From: Mycolicibacterium monacense | Lineage (GTDB): Bacteria; Actinomycetota; Actinomycetes; Mycobacteriales; Mycobacteriaceae | DNA: 64,000 nt | Direction of reading: 5' to 3' | NCBI RefSeq assembly: GCF_010731575.1 | Contig: NZ_AP022617.1 | Coordinates: 5,642,001 to 5,706,000, forward strand | Shown: piece after piece, positions 45,348 to 54,019 of the stretch | How positions within the stretch are numbered: position 1 is the stretch's first letter | Layout: each line of letters begins with the position of its first letter | Made by a program: the position numbers and the translations under genes | The notes under the pieces: model-generated | Databases searched by the model: none | Seen by the model: the letters and a program-made list of their open reading frames with translations, nothing else | Told to the model about the DNA's origin: nothing

Positions 45348-48300
45348 GTGACTAGGCCCGACTTGTATGGGGATGCAAATCCCGTGGAACTAGAAGAGCG
45401 GGCACGAGACTTGGCGCGCGCTTGGTTTCCGTCATTCCGCTCAGCCCGCGCCGAGCCGTTTCCGGTGTTCACGTTCTTCCGAGACTACAATCGGTATCTG
45501 AGCCGAGGCGCGAGTTCATGGGGTCTTCGCGTCACAGAGCACAAATACTTGTTCTCAGGCATGCTGTCCGGCATAGGCGTTCGTACTCCAGCGATCCGCT
45601 GGATCGTCGTCAAAGACGCCGCTATAAGCCCAGTTGGTGAGCGGATCTCGTCGGAGGCTTTGGTCAATAAACTCCTCTCGGGCCGCTCGTTCGTCAAGCC
45701 AAATGAGAACGAGGGCGGTCACGGTGCCTTTCTGCTGCATGACGGTTTGACCACGGATGCCAAGGGTGATTCGTGCCCGACGGACGCTTCACAGCTACTT
45801 GAGCTTCTTCGGCGAGGCGGGTTCCTCATCCAAGACGTCATCGAGCAATCCGAGGATTACGCCGCGTTCGCTCCCAGTTCGTTGAACACGATTCGTTGTC
45901 TGACCTATCGTTCGAGAGGAGGGTCCGCGCAGATCGCTGCTGCAACGCTCCGTATGGGAAGCGGCCGTTCTGTTGTCGATAACGCTTCGAGCGGCGGAAT
46001 CTTTTGCGGCATCGACATCGATACCCATCGCTTGATAGGGCCTGCCGCCGATCTGAACGGGGGATTATTCGATCGGCATCCCGTCAGCGGCCTGACGCTG
46101 CAAGCCATGCCGCTTGCCCGCCTCGATGAGGCTTTTGATACTTGCGTATTCGCTCACGAAGCACTGGGCGGCATGATGAGTACCGCCCCAGCGACCGTCG
46201 GTTGGGACGTCGGCATGACCGACGATGGACCCTGCGTCGTCGAAGGTAACGACTTGTGGATGGCCGCGTTGCATTCGCGGGCGGATCCACGAGCACGTCA
46301 ACGTCTTCTCACCTGCTTTGTGCGAGACTTCCACGTCGCAGGGAAGGGGTTCTCGAACGATCTACCGCGCATCAGCAAGAGCGACTCGGCCACCGTCGTC
46401 TTCCGGGCCAAGGGGAAGGTTCAAAGGGTCGGATTCCGGCAATGGGTCGCGCGCCTGGCCAGGATGAAAGACTTGGCGCACGCTATAACGAACCTGCCCA
46501 GCGGAGACGTGGAGATCACACTCACCGGTCCGCTTCGCACACTCGAGTTCGCGATTGCGGCGGCTATGCACGGCCCCGCTCGAGCCGACGTGTCAGAGAT
46601 CGAAGTTTGCAGTCTCCGCGCGACGCCCGCTGGCGACGGGTCTGTGGTCGGACTCAGTCGGCATCCCGGGGGACGAGACCGGATGGCAAAACCCGACTCC
46701 GACGACCTCTCGCAGCCCGAAGCGCTCATGCAATCGCGTGAAACCGCGGCTTCTTCTGGTGGCGTTGGTGTTGGGTCGTGTGGTTCGGGTCTTGGTCGGG
46801 GTGATATTGATGCCGGTATTGCGTTGGGTGGGCGTTATTTGCTTGCGGCGCAGCGTGCGGGGGGTGATTTTCTCTACGAGGTTGATTGGGTGAGCGGTGC
46901 CGAGTCGCCGGATGACAGCGCTGTATGCCAGGCGGGCGCGACGTGGGGTATGGCTTTGTTGTACCGGGAGACTGGTGATCTGGCGTATCGGGCGGCTTTG
47001 GACCGGTCGTTGGCTCGGTGGCTTGCAGAGGCGAGGGTCGGTGAGGGTCGGCAGTGGCTAGGCCAGGGGGGAGCTCGGTCGGGGCGACTGGGATCGGTGG
47101 CTTTGGTCGGGTTGGCGCTGCTCGAGTGTCTCAGCGGACCGACCGGTAGTGCGGATCCGACGGTGGCCCGTGAGGCGCTCGGTGCGTTGTGTGCGTTTGT
47201 GGAGGACGCGCGCTTGCCTGGTGGGGGGTTTCGCGGAGCGTTCGACCCGGAGTCCGGTGTCCACTCGGGTTCGGCGGATCCGTATTCCTCGGGGGAGGCT
47301 TTGTTGCTCTTGGCGCGTACAGGTCTTGAGCTCGGGGTTCCCGATCGTGTGACGAGGGTGCTGGGCTGGGCGGAAGAGGATTACGACATGTTCGTCGCGA
47401 AGCCGCTGGCCGCGGAGCCTGATCCGGCTCTGACCAAGGGGTACTTCCAGTGGAGTGCGATGAGCTGGTTCGCCTTGGCGGACGCTGGGTTTGCGCCCGA
47501 GGTGTGGGGCCGGCGGCTGGTCGAGCAAGCGCTGTGGATGGTCGATGTTCACCGCACGTTGACGCGTACCCGAAATACCGGGTACGCCTACGAGGGCATT
47601 GTGCCGGCGTGGGAGTGGGCCCGCCGCACGGGCGACGATGACACTGCGCGGCGACTGGCCTGTGTTATCCATCAGGGCTTGCGCAAGCTGTGCTCATGGC
47701 AGCTTGGACACCCGCTGGCTCCAGCAACGCTGCGCGCAGCTCCGGAGCGGTTCCACGGGGCGGTGCAAAACCATAGGAGTGAGCCAGCGCTACGGATCGA
47801 CGTCACCCAGCACCAGCTTCACGCGCTGATCCTGGCACGCAGATACGGCATCGACACAGCAGAACACTCATGCACCCAAAAGCCCGTGCCCGTGAGTGCC
47901 CAGAAAGTGACGGGTTCCGCGGAACCTACTCTTGCAGAGCAAATCTCGGAAATTCGCAGCATGCGCACCGACTATGACGCTCGGCTGAAGAGCCTGCTGC
48001 GAAAGTCGCTGACGCCGCGGTCAATCCGCACGGGGGGTGCCGATCGACTCGCCGAGCTTGACGAGCTCGTCAGCCTCGCTGACCCGCGGCATCTGAGCCA
48101 CTACATGATGTGGATCATCGAGCGTAACAGCCTCTCGTCGCGCACAGGACTCTCATTCGCCGCCAGAATGATCCAGCAATCAGAAGCGCGATTGCTCGGG
48201 GTTCCGCAGCCTACCTGGTTGCTCGACCGGAAGGACGTTGGCTACCGATTCATCGACCGCCTGAAAGTCCGCAGACCGCTGTCCACCGAGCCCGGACCTA

Positions 48301-48989
48301 TCCACCGTTTGCGACCCACCTACCCCTGTTGCGTGAAGCCGGTGAACAGCACGGGCCGTCGCGGTGTCTTCCTAGTTTTCGCAGAGGATGACATCTACTC
48401 CGTCCGGGAAGGGATCACACTCGGGTCGTGGGACGAAATGGTCGCGCATGCGGCGACGCTTCGCTCCACTCGAGGGGCACCCCTGACGAATCTGCCGTGG
48501 ATCGCCGAGGAGCTTGTCCTCGAGGACACTGCTACCCGGCGGCCAGCCCGTGACCTGAAGTTCTATGCGTTCTACGGCGAGGTGCTCTTCGTACTAGAGG
48601 TTCGTCGTCAGCCCAACCTCGAGGCCTGCTATTGGTCGCGAGACGGACAACCCCTCAGGGTCACGTGGGACGACTACCGGTTCGACGGTGAGGGCGTGAC
48701 ACCGGACCAGGTCGCTCTCGTCGAGCAGATCAGCCGAGAGATCCCAGCGCCGTTCGTCCGCATAGACATGTTGCGCGGTGAGCGCGAACTCTTCTTCGGA
48801 GAGTTCACGCCCAGGGACGGCAACTTTGAAACGTACCCGCCGGAGTGGGACCGCCGCATGGGTGAAGCTTGGGTGCGGGCCGAGGGGCGGATTCTCACCG
48901 ATGTCATGGCCGGGAAACGCTTCGAGGCGTTTCAGCCGGCTTGGAGCGAACAGCGATTGGGCGATGGACGTCCACCCGGTGCTCGTTGA
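45348..48989 (+). CDS. 1213-residue fusion: ATP-grasp, acylphosphatase-like, alpha/alpha toroid, TupA-type ATP-grasp
   Basis: Start is GTG 45348. Residues ~1-335 resemble sugar-transfer-associated ATP-grasp proteins: FVKPNENEGGHGAFLL (K117), LNTIRCLTYRS, and GWDVGMTDDGPCVVEGNDLW with metal-site residues near 285-305. Residues ~348-425 form an acylphosphatase-like domain with GKVQRVGFR (R364) and N382 before GDVEI, the two catalytic positions. Residues ~470-842 are the toroid module, identical to that in the neighbouring pseudogene. Residues ~870-1205 resemble TupA-type ATP-grasp: YPCCVKPVNSTGRRGVFLVF (K997), RDLKFYAFYGEVLFVLEV, and FVRIDMLRGERELFFGEFTPRDG. No signal peptide or membrane helix. 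Probably activates carboxylates for amide or ester bonds on a peptide or glycan; substrates unknown. Confidence 0.75.
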   Translation: MTRPDLYGDANPVELEERARDLARAWFPSFRSARAEPFPVFTFFRDYNRYLSRGASSWGLRVTEHKYLFSGMLSGIGVRTPAIRWIVVKDAAISPVGERISSEALVNKLLSGRSFVKPNENEGGHGAFLLHDGLTTDAKGDSCPTDASQLLELLRRGGFLIQDVIEQSEDYAAFAPSSLNTIRCLTYRSRGGSAQIAAATLRMGSGRSVVDNASSGGIFCGIDIDTHRLIGPAADLNGGLFDRHPVSGLTLQAMPLARLDEAFDTCVFAHEALGGMMSTAPATVGWDVGMTDDGPCVVEGNDLWMAALHSRADPRARQRLLTCFVRDFHVAGKGFSNDLPRISKSDSATVVFRAKGKVQRVGFRQWVARLARMKDLAHAITNLPSGDVEITLTGPLRTLEFAIAAAMHGPARADVSEIEVCSLRATPAGDGSVVGLSRHPGGRDRMAKPDSDDLSQPEALMQSRETAASSGGVGVGSCGSGLGRGDIDAGIALGGRYLLAAQRAGGDFLYEVDWVSGAESPDDSAVCQAGATWGMALLYRETGDLAYRAALDRSLARWLAEARVGEGRQWLGQGGARSGRLGSVALVGLALLECLSGPTGSADPTVAREALGALCAFVEDARLPGGGFRGAFDPESGVHSGSADPYSSGEALLLLARTGLELGVPDRVTRVLGWAEEDYDMFVAKPLAAEPDPALTKGYFQWSAMSWFALADAGFAPEVWGRRLVEQALWMVDVHRTLTRTRNTGYAYEGIVPAWEWARRTGDDDTARRLACVIHQGLRKLCSWQLGHPLAPATLRAAPERFHGAVQNHRSEPALRIDVTQHQLHALILARRYGIDTAEHSCTQKPVPVSAQKVTGSAEPTLAEQISEIRSMRTDYDARLKSLLRKSLTPRSIRTGGADRLAELDELVSLADPRHLSHYMMWIIERNSLSSRTGLSFAARMIQQSEARLLGVPQPTWLLDRKDVGYRFIDRLKVRRPLSTEPGPIHRLRPTYPCCVKPVNSTGRRGVFLVFAEDDIYSVREGITLGSWDEMVAHAATLRSTRGAPLTNLPWIAEELVLEDTATRRPARDLKFYAFYGEVLFVLEVRRQPNLEACYWSRDGQPLRVTWDDYRFDGEGVTPDQVALVEQISREIPAPFVRIDMLRGERELFFGEFTPRDGNFETYPPEWDRRMGEAWVRAEGRILTDVMAGKRFEAFQPAWSEQRLGDGRPPGAR
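46765..47876 (+). repeat. Toroid module, copy 2 (direct repeat of 42161-43271)
   Basis: The intact copy, in frame inside the 1213-residue protein. Match begins already at 46748 if the IS3-interrupted part of copy 1 is included, and ends at the codons for EHSCT. It encodes helical repeats such as DSAVCQAGATWGMALLYRETGD, SSGEALLLLARTGLELG and YFQWSAMSWFALADAG. Confidence 0.93.
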
Positions 48990-49167
48990 GTAGCACCTGC
49001 TCTCGTCACGGAATAGCGTCACGTTTGATCGCATCACCCCGATGTGCCGCGAGTGATCGACGGTCGCCTGACAACTGAGGATTGCCCGTAAGCGTGGCCG
49101 TCACCCGGCGACGGGCGCCGAGATCCAAGACTTCGCCCGCCGGATGCCGTAGCCGACTGCTTCCCCC

Positions 49168-49198
49168 TTGACCCTCTCCCCGGGGGAGAGTCCACGCT
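49168..49198 (+). promoter_or_regulatory. MerR-type spaced promoter upstream of the NTF2/SDR pair
   Basis: TTGACC (49168-49173) is followed by a dyad ctctcccc/ggggagag (49174-49181 and 49183-49190) and a weak -10 cacgct at 49193-49198, leaving a 19-bp spacer. Long spacers with this kind of palindrome are the hallmark of MerR-family operators. The predicted start of transcription is at about 49205, the ATG itself. The MerR gene at 50517-51347 is the obvious candidate regulator. Confidence 0.65.
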
Positions 49199-49204
49199 GG
49201 GGCC

Positions 49205-49573
49205 ATGACAGTGAACAGAAGCAGTGAGGGCATCCGGACGTCGTGGGGCGGGCTTCCCGCCGTCGTCAGGACTTACCTTGTCGCGCAACAAGCTCGGGAC
49301 GTGGACTCCGCGGTCGCGACGTTCACCCCCGAGGCCGAGGTGACCGACGAGGGCCGCACCTACCGCGGACGGGACGAGATCACGGTTTGGCTCAGCGAGG
49401 CCGGAAGCGAGTACACCTACACCACCGAATTCGACCACGCCTCCACGGTCGGGACGGCCTACGCCGATGTGGTGCAGCACCTGGAGGGCGACTTCCCCGG
49501 CGGAGTCGCCGACCTGCACTACCGGTTCACCCTCGACGGTGAACTGATCAGCCGTCTGGTGATCGAGCCCTGA
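49205..49573 (+). CDS. SnoaL/NTF2-like protein
   Basis: A 122-residue protein of the NTF2-like cone fold: VRTYLVAQQARDVDSAVATFTPEAEVTDEGRTYRGRDEITVWLSEAG is the usual SnoaL-like opening. No catalytic residues can be assigned with certainty. Its ATG coincides with the predicted transcription start of a MerR-type promoter, so the mRNA is probably leaderless. The next gene, an SDR, starts 4 bp after its stop. Confidence 0.72.
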   Translation: MTVNRSSEGIRTSWGGLPAVVRTYLVAQQARDVDSAVATFTPEAEVTDEGRTYRGRDEITVWLSEAGSEYTYTTEFDHASTVGTAYADVVQHLEGDFPGGVADLHYRFTLDGELISRLVIEP

Positions 49574-49576
49574 GGC

Positions 49577-50416
49577 ATGACGAGAAACTGGTTCATCACC
49601 GGCGGGACGCCGGGTGGGTTCGGCATGGCTTTCGCCGAGGCCGCGCTCGAGGCCGGCGACCGCGTGGTGCTCACCGCACGGCGGCCCGCCGAGTTGGACA
49701 CGTGGGTACGAACCCACGGTGATCGCGTGCTCGTTGTGCCGTTGGACGTCACCGATGCCGCACAGGTGCGTGAGGCGGTTGCAGCGGCCGAGGATTTCGG
49801 CGGCATCGACGTCTTGGTCAACAACGCCGGACGCGGGTGGTACGGGTCCGTCGAGGGGATGGCCGATCGGGACGTTCGCGGGATGTTCGAGCTGAACTTC
49901 TTCTCGGTGGTCTCGGTCATCCGCGCGGTGCTACCCGGTATGCGCGCCCGGGGCGACGGCTGGATCGTCAACGTGTCGTCGGTCGCGGGTCTGCACGGTG
50001 TCACCGGGTTCGGCTATTACAGCGCAACGAAATTCGCCCTCGAAGGGCTCACCGAGGTATTGCGTGAGGAGGTCTCTCCGTTCGGGATCCGCGTGTTGGC
50101 GGTGGAGCCCGGCGCGTTCCGCACCCGCGCCTACGCCGGTTTCGCCGACGAACCAGTCGAGGAAGCGATCAAGGACTACCGCCCGATGCTGGAGGAGGTC
50201 CGGGCGGCCATGGTTGCCCAGAACGGTTCCCAGCCCGGGGACCCCCACCGGGGCGCGCGGGCGGTGATCTCGGCCATGGCCCAGGATCCGCCGCCGCACC
50301 GACTCGTCCTCGGCGGCGATGGGTTCGACGTCGCCGTCGCGGCGCTCGAACAGACGCTGACCGACCTCCGCCGCAATGAAGCGCTGTCCCGCGGCGCCGA
50401 CTTCTCGGCCCGGTGA
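49577..50416 (+). CDS. Short-chain dehydrogenase/reductase
   Basis: A 279-residue SDR of the classical type with TGGTPGGFGMAFAEAALEAGDRVVLTAR at the N-terminus, VNNAGRGWYGSVEGM, catalytic VSSVAGLHGVTGFGYYSATKFALEGL (Ser, Tyr, Lys) and VEPGAFRT. This pattern is common in SDRs of unknown substrate annotated as oxidoreductases. Coupled to the NTF2-like gene and probably under the same MerR-type promoter. It is not part of the steroid regulon in M. tuberculosis. Confidence 0.8.
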   Translation: MTRNWFITGGTPGGFGMAFAEAALEAGDRVVLTARRPAELDTWVRTHGDRVLVVPLDVTDAAQVREAVAAAEDFGGIDVLVNNAGRGWYGSVEGMADRDVRGMFELNFFSVVSVIRAVLPGMRARGDGWIVNVSSVAGLHGVTGFGYYSATKFALEGLTEVLREEVSPFGIRVLAVEPGAFRTRAYAGFADEPVEEAIKDYRPMLEEVRAAMVAQNGSQPGDPHRGARAVISAMAQDPPPHRLVLGGDGFDVAVAALEQTLTDLRRNEALSRGADFSAR

Positions 50417-50516
50417 ACATCAGGCCATCCGTCGAACGTGCGATCACTGCGAGGATTCGGCCGAGAAGTCGCAAGCAGCGCACGCTCGGCGCCCCGACGA
50501 CCTCCGCGTCCCTCGC

Positions 50517-51347
50517 TCACCCCGGCCACCCCTCGGTGACGGGGGCGAGCCGGAACACCGGCCAGCCAATCTCCGTGCGCCACTCCTGCGGGTCGTCGCT
50601 GTCCCGCGGGCCCATCAGGTAGATCTCCTGAATCGGGCCGTCGACGGCCAGGGTGTGCTCGACCACCCAGGCGCCGAGCCGGCCGTAGGTGACGTCGATG
50701 TCGTCGTGCGGCCCGGGATGCACGGCGACGGCGAAGTCGGCGGGCGGCAGGTCGAGCACCCTGATCCGTCCCGACGGACGCGGCTCGCGGACCGGACGGA
50801 AGACGGTGAACGCACCGGCGCCCTGGGTGAACAGTTCGTTGGCGTAGTGCCCGCCGGGCGGACCCGTGCGCTCCACCGGTGGGAACTCCTCGTCCAGCTC
50901 CGCCATCGCGGCGTCGTACCAGTCAAGCGAATCTTCAAGGGCGACAGAATCACTTACCGCGACGACGGTGCGGGCGGGGATTGATCGCAGTTCGACGGCG
51001 ACGTCCGCGGGGTCGGGATTCAGCAACCGGCGAAGCGACACGACGGCGGCGCGGGTCCGGTCCAGCTCGGCCTCGAGGCGCTTCAGATGACTGGCGATCA
51101 CCTCGGCCCGGTGCTCTGGATCCCCGCTCGCCAGAATCGATTTGACCTCGGCCAGGGGCACGTCGAGTTGACGCAGCTTCTGGATGACCTGAGCGGTGGG
51201 GATCTGTTCGGAGGTGTAGTAGCGGTAGCCGGTGAAGCGGTCGACCGTGGCGGGCTCCAGGAGCCCGGCCTCGTGGTAGCGGCGAAGCGTGCGCACGCTC
51301 AGGCGCGTCACGGTCGCGAACTCTCCAATCGACAGTCCCGGACGCAT
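50517..51347 (-). CDS. MerR-family regulator with GyrI-like ligand domain
   Basis: A 276-residue regulator beginning MRPGLSIGEFATVTRLSVRTLRRYHEAGLLEPATVDRFTGYRYY, a textbook MerR winged HTH, followed by a dimerisation coiled coil (AEVIASHLKRLEAELDRTRAAVVSLRRLL). From about residue 125 a GyrI/BltR-like effector domain follows (SIPARTVVAVSD, YANELFTQGAGAFTVF, GPHDDIDVTYGRLGAWV). It would twist a long-spacer promoter open when bound to a small molecule; the matching promoter is upstream of the NTF2/SDR genes, which face it. Confidence 0.87.
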   Translation of the reverse strand: MRPGLSIGEFATVTRLSVRTLRRYHEAGLLEPATVDRFTGYRYYTSEQIPTAQVIQKLRQLDVPLAEVKSILASGDPEHRAEVIASHLKRLEAELDRTRAAVVSLRRLLNPDPADVAVELRSIPARTVVAVSDSVALEDSLDWYDAAMAELDEEFPPVERTGPPGGHYANELFTQGAGAFTVFRPVREPRPSGRIRVLDLPPADFAVAVHPGPHDDIDVTYGRLGAWVVEHTLAVDGPIQEIYLMGPRDSDDPQEWRTEIGWPVFRLAPVTEGWPG

Positions 51348-51391
51348 GGCCGACGCCTCCTGCTCTGCCCGTATCGAACGGCTGCAGCCGG

Positions 51392-52252
51392 CTAGACCGG
51401 TTTCAGCTCCACCCCGGACAGTGCCACCGCATTGTCGCGGCTGGGCGCGGTGATGGTCGCGATCAGTGTGTCCCCGTCTTTCCACACGTTGGCCCGCAGC
51501 GTCTCTCCGGGGAACACCACACCCGCGAAGCGCGCGCCGTACGAACTCACTCGCGAGACGTCACCGTCGAGGAACTCGTCCACGATCGCCTTGCACGCGA
51601 TGCCGTAGGTGCACAGGCCGTGCAGGATCGGCCGCGGGAACCCCGCCGCCGCAGCGAAATCAGGGTCGGAGTGCAGCGGATTGCGGTCACCGCACAACCG
51701 GTAGAGCAGCGCCTGCTGCGGCAGGATCGGCAGGTCGATCTCGGCGTCGGGCGCCCGCTCCGGCGGCTCGACCGACGTCGACGGCCCACGCTCACCGCCG
51801 AAACCGCCCTCGCCACGGGCGAAGATGGACCGCTTCTGCGTCCACAGCAGCGTGCCGTCCGGATCGGTGACCGTGGTCTCCGACCAGATCACCGCGGCCT
51901 TGCCCTTGTCCCAGATGTCGGTGAACCGGGTGACGGCGATGCCGGTGCCCGACGGCGGGATCGGCCCCGGTACGGTCACGGCCTCGCTTGCGTGCAGCAC
52001 CTTGGACAATTCGATGTCGATCCCCGGGAACTTCACCGACGGCGGTTCGGTCATGTGGAAGCTCTGCGCCACGTTGCCGAACGTGGGCAGCACCTGCGGG
52101 GTGTTGTCCACCAGGTACCGCAACTCACGCTTGTCCATCGGGTCGACGCCCGCGCCCAGCCCCAGGTGGTAGAGCTGCACATCACTGCTCGTCCAGGAGA
52201 ATTCGGCGGGTGGCAGCTCGGCGCCCAGCGCCTCGTCCAGATTGATCGGCAT
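51392..52252 (-). CDS. MaoC-type enoyl-CoA hydratase of steroid side-chain oxidation (Rv3538/Hsd4B type)
   Basis: A 286-residue double hot-dog hydratase. The N-terminal half lacks the dyad (LYHLGLGAGVDPMDKRELRYL); the C-terminal half holds the hydratase motif YRLCGDRNPLHSDPDFAAAAGFPRPILHGLCTYG with Asp and His. It maps to Rv3538 (Hsd4B, also called ChsH3) next to kstD, assigned to hydration of a side-chain enoyl-CoA. It starts 2 bp after the kstD stop in the same direction, forming a kstD-maoC operon. Confidence 0.87.
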   Translation of the reverse strand: MPINLDEALGAELPPAEFSWTSSDVQLYHLGLGAGVDPMDKRELRYLVDNTPQVLPTFGNVAQSFHMTEPPSVKFPGIDIELSKVLHASEAVTVPGPIPPSGTGIAVTRFTDIWDKGKAAVIWSETTVTDPDGTLLWTQKRSIFARGEGGFGGERGPSTSVEPPERAPDAEIDLPILPQQALLYRLCGDRNPLHSDPDFAAAAGFPRPILHGLCTYGIACKAIVDEFLDGDVSRVSSYGARFAGVVFPGETLRANVWKDGDTLIATITAPSRDNAVALSGVELKPV

Positions 52253-52254
52253 GG

Positions 52255-53946
52255 CTAACTTCTACCAGCCAGGTGCAGCGCCGCCAGATACCCGAACGTC
52301 ATGGCCGGGCCGATCGTCCCGCCCGGGCCCGGATACGTGTGGCCCATGACCGGTGAGCTGACGTTGCCGGCCGCGTACAGGCCCTCGATCACCGAACCGT
52401 CGTCGCGCAGCGCCCGACCGTGCACATCGGTGCGGACCCCGCCCTTGGTGCCCAGGTCACCGGGCACCATCTTCGCCGCGTAGAACGGACCGTGGCTGAT
52501 CTCGCCGAGGTTGGGGTTCGGTTTGTTCGTCGGGTCTCCGTAGTAGCGGTCGTACGCGCTCTCACCGCGGTGGAAGTCCTCGTCGGTGCCCGACCGCGCG
52601 AATCCGTTGAACCGCTGGACCGTCGCGGCGAGCGCATCGGCGGGCAGCCCGGCCTTCTCGGCCAACTCGGCCAGGGTGTCGGCCTTGACGATCACGCCCG
52701 ACTCCAGCCACTTGCTCGGAATCCGTTGTCCCGGTTGCAGTCCGGCGAAGATGTAGCGGTCGCGGTACTGCTGGTCGAAGATCAGCCAGGCCGGGATGTT
52801 CTCGCCCGGGCCGGGTCCCTGCCCGTATTCGCCGCCGTACATGTGGTGGCACGCCTCGACATACGGCATCGACTCGTTCATGAACCGCTTACCGGACATG
52901 TTGACGATGATCGAGCCGGGGGAGTTGCGCTCGGACAGGGCGAACCACGGGGCGCCGACCAACGGCACCGTCGGGCCCCACCAGGCGTCCTCCATCAGTT
53001 CCAGCGCGGCGCCCAGCTTTTCGGCGGCAAGGATGCCATCACCGGTGTTGGCCTTGGCGCCGACGGTCCACTCGGTGGTGATCGGGGCGCGCTGATACTT
53101 CACGCGCATCTGCTCGTTGTGCTCGAAACCGCCGGAGCCCAGGATCACCCCTCGGCGCGCGCGGATGAGCCGCGGCTCACTGCTGTCGGTGCCTGTCTGC
53201 GCGTTCGTATCCGCTACGTAGATCCCGCGGACCACCCCGTCCTCGACGTAGAGGTCGGTCAGCGCGGTGTTGAGCAGCACCGGTACCCCGGCCTCGCGCA
53301 AGGCGATCCGCAGCGGGGCGATCAACGCGCGCCCCATCCCGACCAGGTTCTTGCCGGTGGCCTTGGCCCATGTCGCGCGGATGCCGACCTTGAGGCTGCG
53401 CAGTACGCCACGCGGGTGGCGCTTGAGTTGATTGAGCCGGACATAGTCCTGCTGCATGACGACCATGTTCATCGGGACCTTGCCGTACGGCGGTTCCAGG
53501 CCGGGCAGATCCTCCCCGAGCTTCTTGGCGTCGAACGGCTTCGGCTCCACCGACCGCCCGGTCGGCTTTCCGCCGGGTGTCTCCGGGTAGTAGTCGGAGT
53601 AGCCCGGCACCCAGCACAGCTTCAGGGGTGAGTGCTCGAGGACGAACGTCAGCATCTCGGGTCCGCGTTGGAGGTAGGTGTCGATGCGTTCCGGTTCGAC
53701 GACGTCGCCGATGATCGCGCGCAGGTACTGGCGCGCCGCCTCGGGCGTGTCCTTCACCCCATCGCGCTTGAGGACTTCGTTGTTCGGGATCCATACGCCA
53801 CCACCTGACCGCGCAGTGGAACCCCCATAGTGCGGAGCCTTCTCAACGACTATCGTCGAGAGACCCTGATGAGCTGCGGTGAGGGCGGCGACCATGCCGG
53901 CGGCACCACTGCCCACCACGATGACGTCGTACTCCTGTCCGGTCAT
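52255..53946 (-). CDS. kstD: KstD, 3-ketosteroid delta-1-dehydrogenase
   Basis: A 563-residue FAD enzyme, the length known for M. tuberculosis KstD. The dinucleotide motif VIVVGSGAAGMVAALTAA is at the N-terminus, with VEKAPHYGGSTARSGGGVWIPNN after it and GHTYPGPGGTIGPAMTFGYLAA near the end holding the substrate-site Tyr and Gly. It adds the delta-1 double bond to ring A, preparing opening of ring B. ATG 53946 lies 1 bp from a KstR operator whose complement contains a TATAAC -10 box, so the mRNA is probably leaderless and repression direct. Confidence 0.94.
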   Translation of the reverse strand: MTGQEYDVIVVGSGAAGMVAALTAAHQGLSTIVVEKAPHYGGSTARSGGGVWIPNNEVLKRDGVKDTPEAARQYLRAIIGDVVEPERIDTYLQRGPEMLTFVLEHSPLKLCWVPGYSDYYPETPGGKPTGRSVEPKPFDAKKLGEDLPGLEPPYGKVPMNMVVMQQDYVRLNQLKRHPRGVLRSLKVGIRATWAKATGKNLVGMGRALIAPLRIALREAGVPVLLNTALTDLYVEDGVVRGIYVADTNAQTGTDSSEPRLIRARRGVILGSGGFEHNEQMRVKYQRAPITTEWTVGAKANTGDGILAAEKLGAALELMEDAWWGPTVPLVGAPWFALSERNSPGSIIVNMSGKRFMNESMPYVEACHHMYGGEYGQGPGPGENIPAWLIFDQQYRDRYIFAGLQPGQRIPSKWLESGVIVKADTLAELAEKAGLPADALAATVQRFNGFARSGTDEDFHRGESAYDRYYGDPTNKPNPNLGEISHGPFYAAKMVPGDLGTKGGVRTDVHGRALRDDGSVIEGLYAAGNVSSPVMGHTYPGPGGTIGPAMTFGYLAALHLAGRS

Positions 53947-53947
53947 G

Positions 53948-53961
53948 TAGAACACGTTATA
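53948..53961. promoter_or_regulatory. KstR operator between kstD and hsaE
   Basis: tagaacacgttata matches TnnAACnnGTTnnA. It abuts the kstD start codon and contains, on the minus strand, the likely kstD -10 element. The hsaE start lies 58 bp to the right, so one operator probably controls both directions. Confidence 0.93.
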
Positions 53962-54019
53962 GAATTGCCCGGCCGACCCACAACTGCGCCGGTCGACGAA
54001 ACGAGGGGACTTCACCTAG

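Noticed and set aside
45348..48989. The 1213-residue frame as an assembly chimera
   Set aside because: Both junctions of the toroid module are in frame and fall in linkers, and the pseudogene copy has a different, also in-frame context. A collapse error would not give two distinct contexts; still, long reads would settle it.
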